A stretch of 64,000 nucleotides of DNA, taken from the NCBI RefSeq assembly GCF_002803095.1, contig NZ_PGLR01000023.1, positions 1-64,000 on the forward strand, written 5' to 3'. This document shows, one piece after another, positions 42,801 to 51,065 of the stretch. The notes beneath the pieces are model-generated. The model had not been told where the DNA came from, made no database searches, and saw only the letters and a program-made list of their open reading frames with translations. Made by a program: the position numbers and the translations under genes. The DNA is from Pseudomonas sp. ZH-FAD. Lineage in GTDB: Bacteria; Pseudomonadota; Gammaproteobacteria; Pseudomonadales; Pseudomonadaceae. Position 1 is the stretch's first letter; each line of letters begins with the position of its first letter.

Positions 42801-42977
42801 TTACCTTAGAGGCAGACAACGAGCCCGCCGATTGCACCGCACGGTCTGCATATCGCTCAACTCGAATGGTCCTGCCAACACATAACGGGGAGCTTGAACC
42901 AGATGGAACTGCTCGCTAGGCAACTCTTCATCCGCTCCTGTTTTCTGTCTGGGCGCAATCACGTCACGCCTCGGCAT
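42801..42977 (-). CDS. Possible 58-residue ORF on the minus strand
   Basis: ATG at 42977 (MPRRDVIAPRQKTGADEELP...) is preceded by GGGAGG with a 7-base gap, an excellent ribosome site. The product is basic and Cys-containing at its end and I recognise no family. It is transcribed away from the PraA/PraB-like gene, in the gap after the exporter operon. The good ribosome site is the only support, so it may be chance. Confidence 0.25.
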   Translation of the reverse strand: MPRRDVIAPRQKTGADEELPSEQFHLVQAPRYVLAGPFELSDMQTVRCNRRARCLPLR

Positions 42978-43222
42978 GTTGTGGCCTCCCACTCTATTTC
43001 TTCAGCCATTACACCCGGCAAGAAATAAGGACGTTTCACCGCGATTCGGCGAACTTTTACTTCGCCTGCAAAACAGCCAACTGCATGCACATGACGACAC
43101 CTGCATGAAGTTAGCTGTATCCCGAGCGCCTGCCTGAAAAAACACTCGGGACTGTTCGGGAAGTTCGGGCTGGAAGAGATAGGTCGGTGTTTTGTTGTGC
43201 ATCTCGTAACAGCCATACATAC

Positions 43223-43262
43223 AACAACAATCTGTTAGTGAGGAAACAATGAAAAACAACAA
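43223..43262 (+). promoter_or_regulatory. Two Crc/Hfq-type motifs around the start of the PraA/PraB-like gene
   Basis: AACAACAA occurs at 43223-43230, 19 bp before the start codon, and again at 43255-43262, just inside the coding sequence (ATGAAAAACAACAAACTG). Both match AAnAAnAA, and the Shine-Dalgarno (GTGAGGAAAC) lies between them. Alkane-degradation genes are known Crc targets in Pseudomonas. Binding here is inferred. Confidence 0.6.
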
Positions 43263-43770
43263 ACTGGTTAGTGTCATCGGTGCTCTGGCAATTGGCCTGG
43301 GTATTTCCGGTATGGCCTCGGCGGCCACCATCACGGGCAGCTCTCCGTTCACCGCAACTGGCACCATCGGCGTTTCGGGGCCCTCGTCCTTTGGCGCAAC
43401 GGTCAACTGCAGCGTCGTCTTCAACGGCACCATCAACGCCGGCGGGGCCAGCGCCAACATCAACACCGTGACCGTCAGTGGTAGCGGCCTGTGTGCCCTG
43501 CCGACCATCACCGGCCTGCCATGGACACTGACTCCCAGCACCACCACCGACGGTGGCGAAACCTGGCTCGGTACCGTATCCGGCGTCGGCTTCACCATCG
43601 CCGGCTCCCCGCCCCTGATCCCGGCCTCCAACTGCGCAGGCCCGACCACCATCAACGTGCAATGGACCAACTCCAATAACACCCTGCGCGTCACCTCCGC
43701 ACAGGCACTGGCGGGCAACTGCAACATCCGCTCTCTGAATGTTCAGGCGCCGGCCATTTCGGTCAACTGA
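43249..43770 (+). CDS. PraA/PraB-like exported protein (activator of alkane oxidation)
   Basis: A 173-residue secreted protein. The signal peptide ends SGMASA-A at about residue 25. The mature part is rich in Gly, Ser and Thr with repeated short beta-strands and two pairs of cysteines (VNCSVVFNGTINAGG, SGLCALPTITGLPWTL, NCAGPTTINVQWTN, AGNCNIRSLNV). This matches the Pseudomonas PraA/PraB family, described as an alkane-induced extracellular protein that assists growth on n-alkanes and as a biofilm surface protein. The following gene encodes a FadL channel, consistent with hydrophobic substrate uptake. Confidence 0.8.
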   Translation: MKNNKLVSVIGALAIGLGISGMASAATITGSSPFTATGTIGVSGPSSFGATVNCSVVFNGTINAGGASANINTVTVSGSGLCALPTITGLPWTLTPSTTTDGGETWLGTVSGVGFTIAGSPPLIPASNCAGPTTINVQWTNSNNTLRVTSAQALAGNCNIRSLNVQAPAISVN

Positions 43771-43784
43771 TAGTTGCACGCAGT

Positions 43785-43831
43785 AATAACCCGCGTCCGC
43801 ATTGAATCGTTCAATAACGACGCGGGTTATT
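43785..43831 (+). other. 13-bp perfect inverted repeat between the PraA/PraB-like gene and fadL-like gene
   Basis: AATAACCCGCGTC (43785-43797) and its exact complement (43819-43831) enclose a 21-base loop. No T tract follows, so it may be a processing or mRNA-stabilising hairpin that lets the two genes be expressed at different levels. A weak terminator is the alternative. Confidence 0.6.
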
Positions 43832-43867
43832 GGAAGTAATGAAGTTCTCAGACAAAAGAGATCAGCC

Positions 43868-45352
43868 ATGCGCAATAAAAATAATATTCTCTCTGCCAAA
43901 ACACACCGCACTCTGTGGATTGCCGCCATGGCAGGTTCCATGTTGGCCGCTTCTCAGGTTCAGGCGGGCGCCTTCGGTGTCCCGACCTACGGCACGCCAG
44001 GCTGGGGCCGAGCATTCGCTGGCGGGTCGATGTGGAAGAACGACCCCAGCGCCGCCTTCAACAACCCTGCCGCCATGGCGTTCATCGGCCATAACGTCGC
44101 TCAGGTGTCCGTGCACCATGCGCGGGTCAGCCTGAAGTACAAAGGCAACGTCTACGACCATCAGGGCGACCCGCGCTCGGATCGCGACCTGGAATTTGAC
44201 CCGGCCGGCAACCCGACCGGCAACATCATCGATAACGGTCCCATCACCAACGATGGCGGTCAGGGTGGTTTCGGCAAGGCGCTGCCCACCAGCTTTCTGG
44301 TCATGCCGATCAACGACCGATTGAGCTTCGGCCTGAGCCAGGTGGTGCCCATGGGCGCGCAAACCACCTGGGATGGAGACTGGAAAGGTCAGGACTTCGC
44401 GGTGGATACCAAGATAGAGACCGTCGGTCTCACCGGCTCCCTGTCCTTCAAGGTCAACGAAGCCTTTGCCGTCGGCGGTGGCGTCATCGTCCAGCACACC
44501 AAGGGCTTCATCAGCCAGAACCTCGATCTGCTGGCAGCTGCCGGCACGCCATCGTCCCAGTTACCGCTGGGCCTGCCGCCAGGAATCAGCGACGCACTGA
44601 TCCGGGTGAAGGTGGACAACACCTCCTTCGGCTGGTTTGCCGGTGTCGCGTGGAAACCTACCGAGCGCGACACTCTGGGCCTCAACTACCACGCCCGCAT
44701 TCGCAACAAGCTCGAAGGGGACTACAACATCCATGCGGATCAATATTCCTATGATCTGATGACCAACCCGCTGTTTCCTCCGGTATTCGGCGATGCGACC
44801 GCCATCGAACTGGCCTTCCCCGGCCTGAACCTGAACCCGGACGGCGCCGATGCCAAGTCCCGTCTGGATGTACCTGCAAGCGCCACGCTGGACTGGGTCC
44901 ACGAGTTCAACGACCGCTTCTCGTTGGGTGCCAGCGTTACCTGGACACAATGGTCATCGTTCAAGGAACTCAAGCTCGAATCCAACGGCAACACCCTGGT
45001 GGTCATTCCCTACGACTACAAGGACACCTGGATGTACTCGATCGGCGGCGATTATCGCGTCACCGAGCAGCTCACCCTGCGTGCCGGCGTGGCCCTGGAT
45101 CAGACGCCAACCCGCAACTCCACCCGTGACGCGCGAATTCCCGATGGCGACCGCACCTTCGTCTCCTTCGGTGGCAGCTACCGCTTCGCGTCCGAGCCAA
45201 ACCTGAGCATCGACGCGGCCTACTCCCACCAGTTCGTCGACAAGGCGCGGCTGCGCACCGTCAACCAGGATCGCCTGGGCGGCGCCAGCATGGATGGTGA
45301 AGTGAAAGCCAAGGGTGACGTGTTCAGCCTCTCAGCCACCTACAAATTCTGA
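43868..45352 (+). CDS. FadL/OmpP1-family outer membrane transporter
   Basis: A 494-residue outer-membrane protein. The signal peptide ends ASQVQA and the mature start GAFGVPTYGTPGWGRAFAGG... NNPAAMAFIG is the FadL plug signature (a conserved NPA). The barrel ends LSATYKF. FadL-type channels take up long-chain fatty acids, alkanes or aromatics by lateral diffusion from the barrel. ATG 43868 gives a clean signal peptide; the frame is open 22 codons further. It follows the PraA/PraB-like gene and ends with a strong terminator. Confidence 0.93.
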   Translation: MRNKNNILSAKTHRTLWIAAMAGSMLAASQVQAGAFGVPTYGTPGWGRAFAGGSMWKNDPSAAFNNPAAMAFIGHNVAQVSVHHARVSLKYKGNVYDHQGDPRSDRDLEFDPAGNPTGNIIDNGPITNDGGQGGFGKALPTSFLVMPINDRLSFGLSQVVPMGAQTTWDGDWKGQDFAVDTKIETVGLTGSLSFKVNEAFAVGGGVIVQHTKGFISQNLDLLAAAGTPSSQLPLGLPPGISDALIRVKVDNTSFGWFAGVAWKPTERDTLGLNYHARIRNKLEGDYNIHADQYSYDLMTNPLFPPVFGDATAIELAFPGLNLNPDGADAKSRLDVPASATLDWVHEFNDRFSLGASVTWTQWSSFKELKLESNGNTLVVIPYDYKDTWMYSIGGDYRVTEQLTLRAGVALDQTPTRNSTRDARIPDGDRTFVSFGGSYRFASEPNLSIDAAYSHQFVDKARLRTVNQDRLGGASMDGEVKAKGDVFSLSATYKF

Positions 45353-45362
45353 TTTGCAGCGT

Positions 45363-45405
45363 ACGGATACCGACAGATCGGGGCTCTGTCGGTATCCGTT
45401 TTTTT
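45363..45405 (+). terminator. Strong terminator after the FadL-like gene
   Basis: Fourteen-bp perfect stem (45363-45376 with 45386-45399) and a T7 run, starting 10 bp past the stop codon. Confidence 0.95.
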
Positions 45406-45538
45406 GCTCCGGGCACCCGTCACCTGATACTGCCGCCCCTCACGCAATATTGCCGTTCTCTATCCGGGCCATGCACGCGCCGCTCTGCCAAGAACAGGCA
45501 AAACGGTTACACTGCGCCATCGCTGTCCGGAGTGATAC

Positions 45539-46828
45539 ATGCGCGAAGAACTGATTCAAGGCCTGCTCGATTTTCTCAACGCCTCGCCGACCCCTTTCCA
45601 TGCCACCACCAGCCTGGCCATGCGCCTGGAAGCCGCCGGTTATCGTCACCTCGACGAGCGCGCGACCTGGCACACCGAAGCTGGCGGCCGCTATTACGTA
45701 ACCCGCAACGACTCCTCGATCATCGCCTTCAAGCTCGGTAAGCGTCCGGCCGTAGATGGCGGCATTCGCCTGGTCGGCGCGCATACCGACAGCCCATGCC
45801 TGCGCGTCAAGCCAAACCCGGAGCTGCAGCGCCAGGGCTTCTTCCAGCTCGGCGTGGAAGTCTACGGCGGCGCCCTGCTCGCCCCCTGGTTCGACCGCGA
45901 CCTGTCGCTGGCCGGCCGCGTGACCTACCGCCGCGACGGCAAGGTCGAGAGCCAGTTGATCGATTTCTACCAGCCCATCGCCGTGATTCCCAGCCTGGCC
46001 ATTCACCTCAACCGTGAGGCCAACCAGGGCTGGGCGATCAACCCGCAGAATGAGCTGCCGCCGATCCTGGCCCAGCTCGCCAGCAGCGAAACCGCCGATT
46101 TCCGCGCCCTGCTCGCCGAACAGCTGGCCATGGAACACGACTTCAACCCGGACGCGGTGCTGGATTACGAGCTGAGCTTCTACGACACCCAGAGCGCCGC
46201 CATCGTCGGCCTCAACCAGGACTTCATCGCCAGTGCACGCCTGGACAACCTGCTGTCGTGCTACGCCGGCCTGCAGGCGCTGATCGACGCGGACGACGAG
46301 GAAACCTGTGTACTGGTCTGCACCGACCACGAAGAAGTCGGCTCCTGCTCGGCCTGCGGCGCCGACGGCCCCTTCCTCGAGCAGGTGCTGCGCCGCGTGC
46401 TGCCAGACGGCGACGCCTTCGTCCGCACCATTCAGCGCTCGCTGCTGGTGTCGGCCGACAATGCCCACGGCGTGCACCCCAACTATGCCGACAAGCACGA
46501 CGGCAACCACGGCCCCAAGCTCAACGCCGGCCCGGTGATCAAGATCAACAGCAACCAGCGCTACGCCACCAACAGCGAGACCGCCGGTTTCTTCCGCCAC
46601 CTGTGCCTGGAAAACGAAGTGCCGGTGCAAAGCTTCGTGGTGCGCAGCGACATGGCCTGCGGCTCCACCATCGGCCCGATCACCGCCAGCCAGCTCGGCG
46701 TGCGCACGGTCGACATCGGCCTGCCCACCTTCGCCATGCACTCGATTCGCGAACTGGCCGGCAGCCACGACCTGGAGCATCTGGTGAAAGTGCTGACCGC
46801 CTTCTACTCCAGCCATGAACTCCCTTGA
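45539..46828 (+). CDS. apeB: M18 family aminopeptidase
   Basis: A 429-residue zinc aminopeptidase. Family motifs are VGAHTDSPCLRVKPNPE (His and Asp metal region), DHEEVGSCSACGADGPFLE (catalytic Glu and Asp/Glu ligands), NHGPKLNAGPVIKIN and the last His in PTFAMHSIRELAGSHD. Length equals that of P. aeruginosa ApeB. It trims N-terminal, often acidic, residues from peptides in the cytoplasm. In P. aeruginosa it directly follows rluA (from memory), so the 7.8 kb between them here is extra. Confidence 0.95.
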   Translation: MREELIQGLLDFLNASPTPFHATTSLAMRLEAAGYRHLDERATWHTEAGGRYYVTRNDSSIIAFKLGKRPAVDGGIRLVGAHTDSPCLRVKPNPELQRQGFFQLGVEVYGGALLAPWFDRDLSLAGRVTYRRDGKVESQLIDFYQPIAVIPSLAIHLNREANQGWAINPQNELPPILAQLASSETADFRALLAEQLAMEHDFNPDAVLDYELSFYDTQSAAIVGLNQDFIASARLDNLLSCYAGLQALIDADDEETCVLVCTDHEEVGSCSACGADGPFLEQVLRRVLPDGDAFVRTIQRSLLVSADNAHGVHPNYADKHDGNHGPKLNAGPVIKINSNQRYATNSETAGFFRHLCLENEVPVQSFVVRSDMACGSTIGPITASQLGVRTVDIGLPTFAMHSIRELAGSHDLEHLVKVLTAFYSSHELP

Positions 46829-46842
46829 GGTTCTGAGACGCG

Positions 46843-47430
46843 ATGATCGAACATATCCGCAACAGCCTGCAGGAAGCCCAGCGCGCGCTGGAGGCCTTCC
46901 TCGCCAACGAACAGACCCTGGGCAATATCCAGAAGGCGGCCGAACTGCTGATCGCCAGCTTCGAGAACAAGGGCAAGGCGTTCTCCTGCGGCAACGGCGG
47001 CTCGATGTGCGATGCCATGCACTTCGCCGAAGAGCTGACCGGCCGCTACCGCAACAACCGTCCCGGCATCGCCGCGGTGTCGATCAGCGACCCCAGCCAC
47101 ATCAGCTGCGTGGCCAACGACTTCGGCTACGACTTCATCTTCTCGCGCTACATCGAGTCCCACGGTCGCGAAGGTGACGTGCTGATCGCCATCAGCACCA
47201 GCGGCAAGAGCCCCAACGTGGTCAAGGCCGCCGAAGCCGCCAAGGCGCTGGGGGTGAAAGTGATCGCCCTGACCGGCAAGCCCGGCTCGCTGCTGGAGAG
47301 CCTGGCCGACGTGTGCATCTGCGCCCCCGGCGGCGACTACGCCGACCGCGTGCAGGAGCTGCACATCAAGACGCTGCACATCCTCATCGAACTGATCGAG
47401 CGCAAGCTGAGCCCGCAGAACTACGCCTGA
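46843..47430 (+). CDS. gmhA: D-sedoheptulose-7-phosphate isomerase
   Basis: A 195-residue SIS-domain isomerase for the first step of ADP-heptose synthesis for the LPS core. SCGNGGSMCDAMHFAEELTGRYR, AISDPSHISCVANDFGYDFIFSRY, ISTSGKSPNVVKAAEAA and ADRVQELHIKTLHILIELIE follow E. coli GmhA nearly word for word, including the His and Glu of the active site. Pseudomonads also carry another SIS protein elsewhere; this one is the enteric-like form. It begins 14 bp after apeB and is probably cotranscribed with it. It converges on the globin gene after 18 bp. Confidence 0.92.
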   Translation: MIEHIRNSLQEAQRALEAFLANEQTLGNIQKAAELLIASFENKGKAFSCGNGGSMCDAMHFAEELTGRYRNNRPGIAAVSISDPSHISCVANDFGYDFIFSRYIESHGREGDVLIAISTSGKSPNVVKAAEAAKALGVKVIALTGKPGSLLESLADVCICAPGGDYADRVQELHIKTLHILIELIERKLSPQNYA

Positions 47431-47448
47431 ACCCGGGCGCCCCGCTCG

Positions 47449-47868
47449 CTAGCGGTCGATCACCTGCCCACGCATCGGCGCCAGGCGCGCCAGCAGGCGG
47501 TTCTGCGCCGGCGTCGGCACGCCCTCGGCCTCCATGGCGTCCTGCAGGTGCTCGACCAGGGCGTTGAAGTCGCTGGGGGTCAGGCGCAGGCCCTTGTGGC
47601 TCTCCTCCATGCTGTCGCCGGTGTAGACGCAGGGGCCACCGCTCTCGAAGCACAGCTGCTCGATCAGCTTCTCGCGCAGACGCTCGATGTCGATGTCGAG
47701 AAAATGCCGGGCGATGCGCGGATCGCGCGCGGAGCCCAGCAGCATGCCTTCGACGATCCGCACGATACCGGGCTCCTCGCCCAGGGCGCGGTACAGGCCA
47801 TCGTCGCGCGGCGCCTGCTGGGCGCAGGCCGCCAGCAGCAGCGGCAGGCAGAGCATGGCCAGGCGCAT
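47449..47868 (-). CDS. Lipoprotein group I truncated haemoglobin
   Basis: A 139-residue protein with a lipobox (LLAAC, Cys15) followed by a truncated-globin fold: LYRALGEEPGIVRIVEGML, FLDIDIERLREKLIEQLCFESGGPCVYTG, and the proximal haem ligand H91 in EESHKGLRLTPSDFNALVEHL. Group I trHbs bind O2 or NO. The lipidation signal predicts it sits in the envelope, which is not the usual cytoplasmic location. It is the last gene of the four-gene operon and follows DUF3034 with two bases between. Confidence 0.88.
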   Translation of the reverse strand: MRLAMLCLPLLLAACAQQAPRDDGLYRALGEEPGIVRIVEGMLLGSARDPRIARHFLDIDIERLREKLIEQLCFESGGPCVYTGDSMEESHKGLRLTPSDFNALVEHLQDAMEAEGVPTPAQNRLLARLAPMRGQVIDR

Positions 47869-47870
47869 GT

Positions 47871-48722
47871 TCAGAAACTCCCCTGCACGGACAGGTAGAC
47901 ACCGTCCTGGTTGTCCAGCGTGGCGATCTCGCCGAGCCGCGCGTAGGCCAGCACCACAGCCAGGTTCTTGCTCGGGAAGTAGCCGACGAACAGATCGGCC
48001 CAGTCGCTCTCGCCGGCAAAGCTCAGGTTGTCGGGTTTTTCCCGATATTCGATACCCACTGCCCAGTGCCGATCCAGCAGCACCGCCACCGAGCCTTCCT
48101 TGAGCCAGGAATGGCGGTCGCGACGGTCGCCACCGAAGCCCAGCAGGCCCAGTTCGTTGGCCCGGCTGTAGCGCAGGTTGGCGTTGAGCAGCAGGTTGTA
48201 GCCGAAAGCACCGCCGAGGATCAGCCGGCTGGCCGCCAGGTAGCCTTCGCTGTCCTCGCGGCGCTGCGCGCCGACCAGGCTGGGCACCAGGAAGTCGCGC
48301 TGACGCTTGTGCTGCAGGCCGAGGGAAATCTGCGGCAGGCGATCATAGATCAGGTCGCCGGCCAGGCGCAGCTTGAGGCCGAGCACGTCCTGGCTGAGGC
48401 TGTTGTCCGGCAGGCGCAGGTCGCGCGCCAGGGTGCCGAGGTCGAAGCGCTGGCGCGCGTAGGACAGCTCGATGCGGTTGCCGTAAGCCGCCGCCACGCC
48501 GGCCACGTCGAGGCGGTAGTCGCCGGTTTCGACACGGGTGGCAAACACGTCCGCGCCCCATTCGCCGCGCTCGCCGTAACCGGCCAGCACCGCCCAGGGC
48601 ATGATCCCGCCGCCGGCGGCGCCCTCGAGGCTGGTGGCACCGCCGGTGGCCAGCAAGCGGCCTTCGCCGGCACCAGCCAGCCCGGCGTACAGGCACATTC
48701 CCAACAGACAGGCGAGTCGCAT
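47871..48722 (-). CDS. DUF3034 family predicted outer membrane protein
   Basis: A 283-residue protein with a signal peptide (MRLACLLGMCLYAGLAGA) and alternating beta-barrel-type strands (MPWAVLAGYGERGEWGADVFATRVETGDY, SYARQRFDLG, LLLNANLRYSRANELG, LAVVLAYARLGEI) ending in the C-terminal Phe VQGSF expected for BAM-dependent barrels. The DUF3034 hallmark is GGATSLEGAAGGGIMPWAVLAGYG. Function is unknown. It sits between the sensor and globin genes (three- and two-base gaps). Confidence 0.85.
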   Translation of the reverse strand: MRLACLLGMCLYAGLAGAGEGRLLATGGATSLEGAAGGGIMPWAVLAGYGERGEWGADVFATRVETGDYRLDVAGVAAAYGNRIELSYARQRFDLGTLARDLRLPDNSLSQDVLGLKLRLAGDLIYDRLPQISLGLQHKRQRDFLVPSLVGAQRREDSEGYLAASRLILGGAFGYNLLLNANLRYSRANELGLLGFGGDRRDRHSWLKEGSVAVLLDRHWAVGIEYREKPDNLSFAGESDWADLFVGYFPSKNLAVVLAYARLGEIATLDNQDGVYLSVQGSF

Positions 48723-48725
48723 GCT

Positions 48726-51065
48726 TCAGTGCACCTTGGCCAGGGGGGGACGATAGGGCTGTGCCAGCCAGGCCTCGAAGGCCTCGGCGGCCAGCGGCCG
48801 ACTGATCAGGTAGCCCTGCGCGGTGTCGCAGTGCCAGCGCTGCAAAAGATTCAGGCCGGACGCCAGTTCGACGCCCTCGGCCACCACCTTCAGGCCCAGG
48901 CTGTGGCTCATTTCGATGGTGGAACGAACGATCACCGAGTCCTCGCTGTGGTCGTCCAGCTCACGGATGAAACTCTGGTCGATCTTCAACTCCTGCACCG
49001 GCATGCGCTTGAGCTGCGCCAGCGAGGAATAGCCGGTGCCGAAATCGTCCACCGACAGGCCGATGCCGTAGCCGCGCAAGCCGTGCAGTACCTGCAACGC
49101 GCGCTCGGGATCGAGCATCACGCCGCTCTCGGTGATTTCGAAGATCAATTGCTCCGGCGCCACCCGGTAGCGTGCTAGCAGTGCGCCAACGCGCCCCGGC
49201 AGCTCGGCGTCAAGCAGGTCTGCGGTAGAGATGTTCAGTGACAGCTGTACCCAGACGCCGCGCCCGTCCCACTCCTGCAGCTGGCGCATGGCCTCCTCGA
49301 TGACCCAGGCGGAGAGCAGCTGGATACTGCCGGTGCGCTCGGCCAGCGGAATGAATTCACCGGGCGAGACCATGCCCAGCTGCGGATGCTGCCAGCGCAG
49401 CAGCGCCTCGGCCTGGCGCACGAGGCCCTCGCGGATGTCCAGCTTGGGCTGGTAGTGCAGCAGCAGCTGGCCCTGCGCGGCGGCGTGGCGTAGATCGCGG
49501 ATCAGGCGGATCTGCCGCTGCTGGGCGGCGTCGCGGCCCTGCTGGTAGAGCTGCAGGCGCCCGGAATGCTGGGCGGCGTCCTGCATGGCGATGCGCGCAC
49601 GACGCAGCAGATCGTCCGGTGTGTCGCCGTCGGCCGGGTAGGCGGCGATACCGATACGGCAGTCCAGGGCGACGTCCAGGGTGCCGATGCGCAGCGGCTT
49701 GAGCAGCAGCTGATGGAGACGGTCGGCACTGGCCACTGCACTGCTGCCGTCGCACTGCTCCAGCAGCAGGAGGAACTCATCACCCACCAGGCGCGCCAGG
49801 CTATCGCCGGGGCGCAGGGTCGCCTGCAGGCGCCGGGCCAGCTGCTGCAGGGCCAGGTCGCCGCCGCCCTGGCCACAACTCTCGTTGATCGCGGCGAAGT
49901 TGCCCATACCCAGGTACAGCAGCGCCGTGGGCCGCCCGGCGGTGATCGCGCTGCCCAGCCGCTCCAGCGCCAGGGTGCGGTTGGGCAGACCGGTCAGCGC
50001 ATCGTGCAGGGCGTTGTGCGCCAGCTGCCGCTCGCGCTCAGCGATGCCGCGCTGCATGTCATTAACCGCCAGCGCCAGCACGCCCAACTCGTCGCTGCGG
50101 GCCAGGGCCACCGGCTGTTGATAGTCGCCACGGCCGATGCGCTGGGCGGCAGCGGCCAGCTCGCGCACCGGCCGCGACACGCTGCGTGCCAGCAACAGCG
50201 CGCCGACCAGCGAGGCGAGCATGGCCCCCAGGCTGATCAGCAGGATGCGCCGATCCAGTTGTGCGAACGCCGCCTCGGCCTCGCCGAGGGACTTGTGCAG
50301 CAGCGCCTCGACGCGATAGCCGGGGCCGCTGGCCAGTTGCAGATGCTGGCCGAAGTAATGCTCGCTGCCGCCGTCGAGACGCTGCGGCATCGCGCCGACG
50401 GCCTTCATCTGCGCTTGCAGCAGGGCCTGGGCGCTGGCCGGCAGGGTACTGATCCAGGTCGGCGCCGCACCGTCGCGACTGGCCATCAGGCTCAGCTCCA
50501 GGTGGGTCAGCTCGCGCAGCTGCACGGCGAATTCGCGGTCCACGGCAAAGCCCATCAGCACTCGAGCGATCGGCAGCGGTGCGCTCACCGTGGCATCCAC
50601 CAGCAGGTAGATTTGCCTGCCGATGGGCAGCAGGAACAGCTGCGCCCCGTCGCGCTGTGGCAGCTGCAGCTGGCCGTCGAGACGGGCCAGCGCCTCGGCG
50701 TCGATGTCCGGGTCGGTGCTCACCTGCAGGCTGCCGTCCAGCCCCAGCAGGAACACCGCGTCGGCGTTGATGCGCGCGCCCTGGTTGGCCAGTGCCGAGC
50801 GGATGGTCGGCGCATCGCCGCTGGCCACCGCCTCCTTGAAGCCGAAATCGGCCGCCAGTACCTGGGCGGCCTGCTGCAGTTGATCGCTGCGCAGCGCCAG
50901 CAGTTGCTCGAAGACGAGGCTGCCGACGTTCAGCTGCTCCTGCGCCTGGGCGCGCACTGCGGCATCGGTGGCGGCCTTCACCGCGACATAGAGAGCGCCG
51001 ATTACCACCAGCAACAGCAGGATGAGGACGCCGCTGATACGCGCCTGGAAGCTACTGCGCAGCAT
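48726..51065 (-). CDS. Transmembrane HAMP-GGDEF(degenerate)-EAL c-di-GMP signalling protein
   Basis: A 779-residue sensor. Transmembrane helices near 10-30 and 280-300 enclose a 245-residue periplasmic Cache-like domain. A HAMP follows (ARSVSRPVRELAAAAQRIGRGDY), then a GGDEF domain in which the motif reads RLVGDEF, and an EAL domain with EALLRW, LNIST, ITESG, DDFGTGYSSL, KIDQSF and EGVE intact. Family knowledge therefore predicts a c-di-GMP phosphodiesterase whose cyclase half may be regulatory. ATG 51065 is preferred; nine extra upstream codons are possible. It overlaps the cupredoxin gene by 14 bases, so the two are coupled. Confidence 0.9.
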   Translation of the reverse strand: MLRSSFQARISGVLILLLLVVIGALYVAVKAATDAAVRAQAQEQLNVGSLVFEQLLALRSDQLQQAAQVLAADFGFKEAVASGDAPTIRSALANQGARINADAVFLLGLDGSLQVSTDPDIDAEALARLDGQLQLPQRDGAQLFLLPIGRQIYLLVDATVSAPLPIARVLMGFAVDREFAVQLRELTHLELSLMASRDGAAPTWISTLPASAQALLQAQMKAVGAMPQRLDGGSEHYFGQHLQLASGPGYRVEALLHKSLGEAEAAFAQLDRRILLISLGAMLASLVGALLLARSVSRPVRELAAAAQRIGRGDYQQPVALARSDELGVLALAVNDMQRGIAERERQLAHNALHDALTGLPNRTLALERLGSAITAGRPTALLYLGMGNFAAINESCGQGGGDLALQQLARRLQATLRPGDSLARLVGDEFLLLLEQCDGSSAVASADRLHQLLLKPLRIGTLDVALDCRIGIAAYPADGDTPDDLLRRARIAMQDAAQHSGRLQLYQQGRDAAQQRQIRLIRDLRHAAAQGQLLLHYQPKLDIREGLVRQAEALLRWQHPQLGMVSPGEFIPLAERTGSIQLLSAWVIEEAMRQLQEWDGRGVWVQLSLNISTADLLDAELPGRVGALLARYRVAPEQLIFEITESGVMLDPERALQVLHGLRGYGIGLSVDDFGTGYSSLAQLKRMPVQELKIDQSFIRELDDHSEDSVIVRSTIEMSHSLGLKVVAEGVELASGLNLLQRWHCDTAQGYLISRPLAAEAFEAWLAQPYRPPLAKVH

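Larger units (their letters stand above)
42670..43248. other. 579-bp gene-poor region between the exporter operon and the PraA/PraB-like gene
   Basis: It holds a hairpin after the exporter operon, a possible minus-strand small ORF, and the leader of the PraA/PraB-like gene with a Crc/Hfq motif. Base composition is lower in GC from about 43000 on, as expected for a promoter region. No other gene is convincing. Confidence 0.5.
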
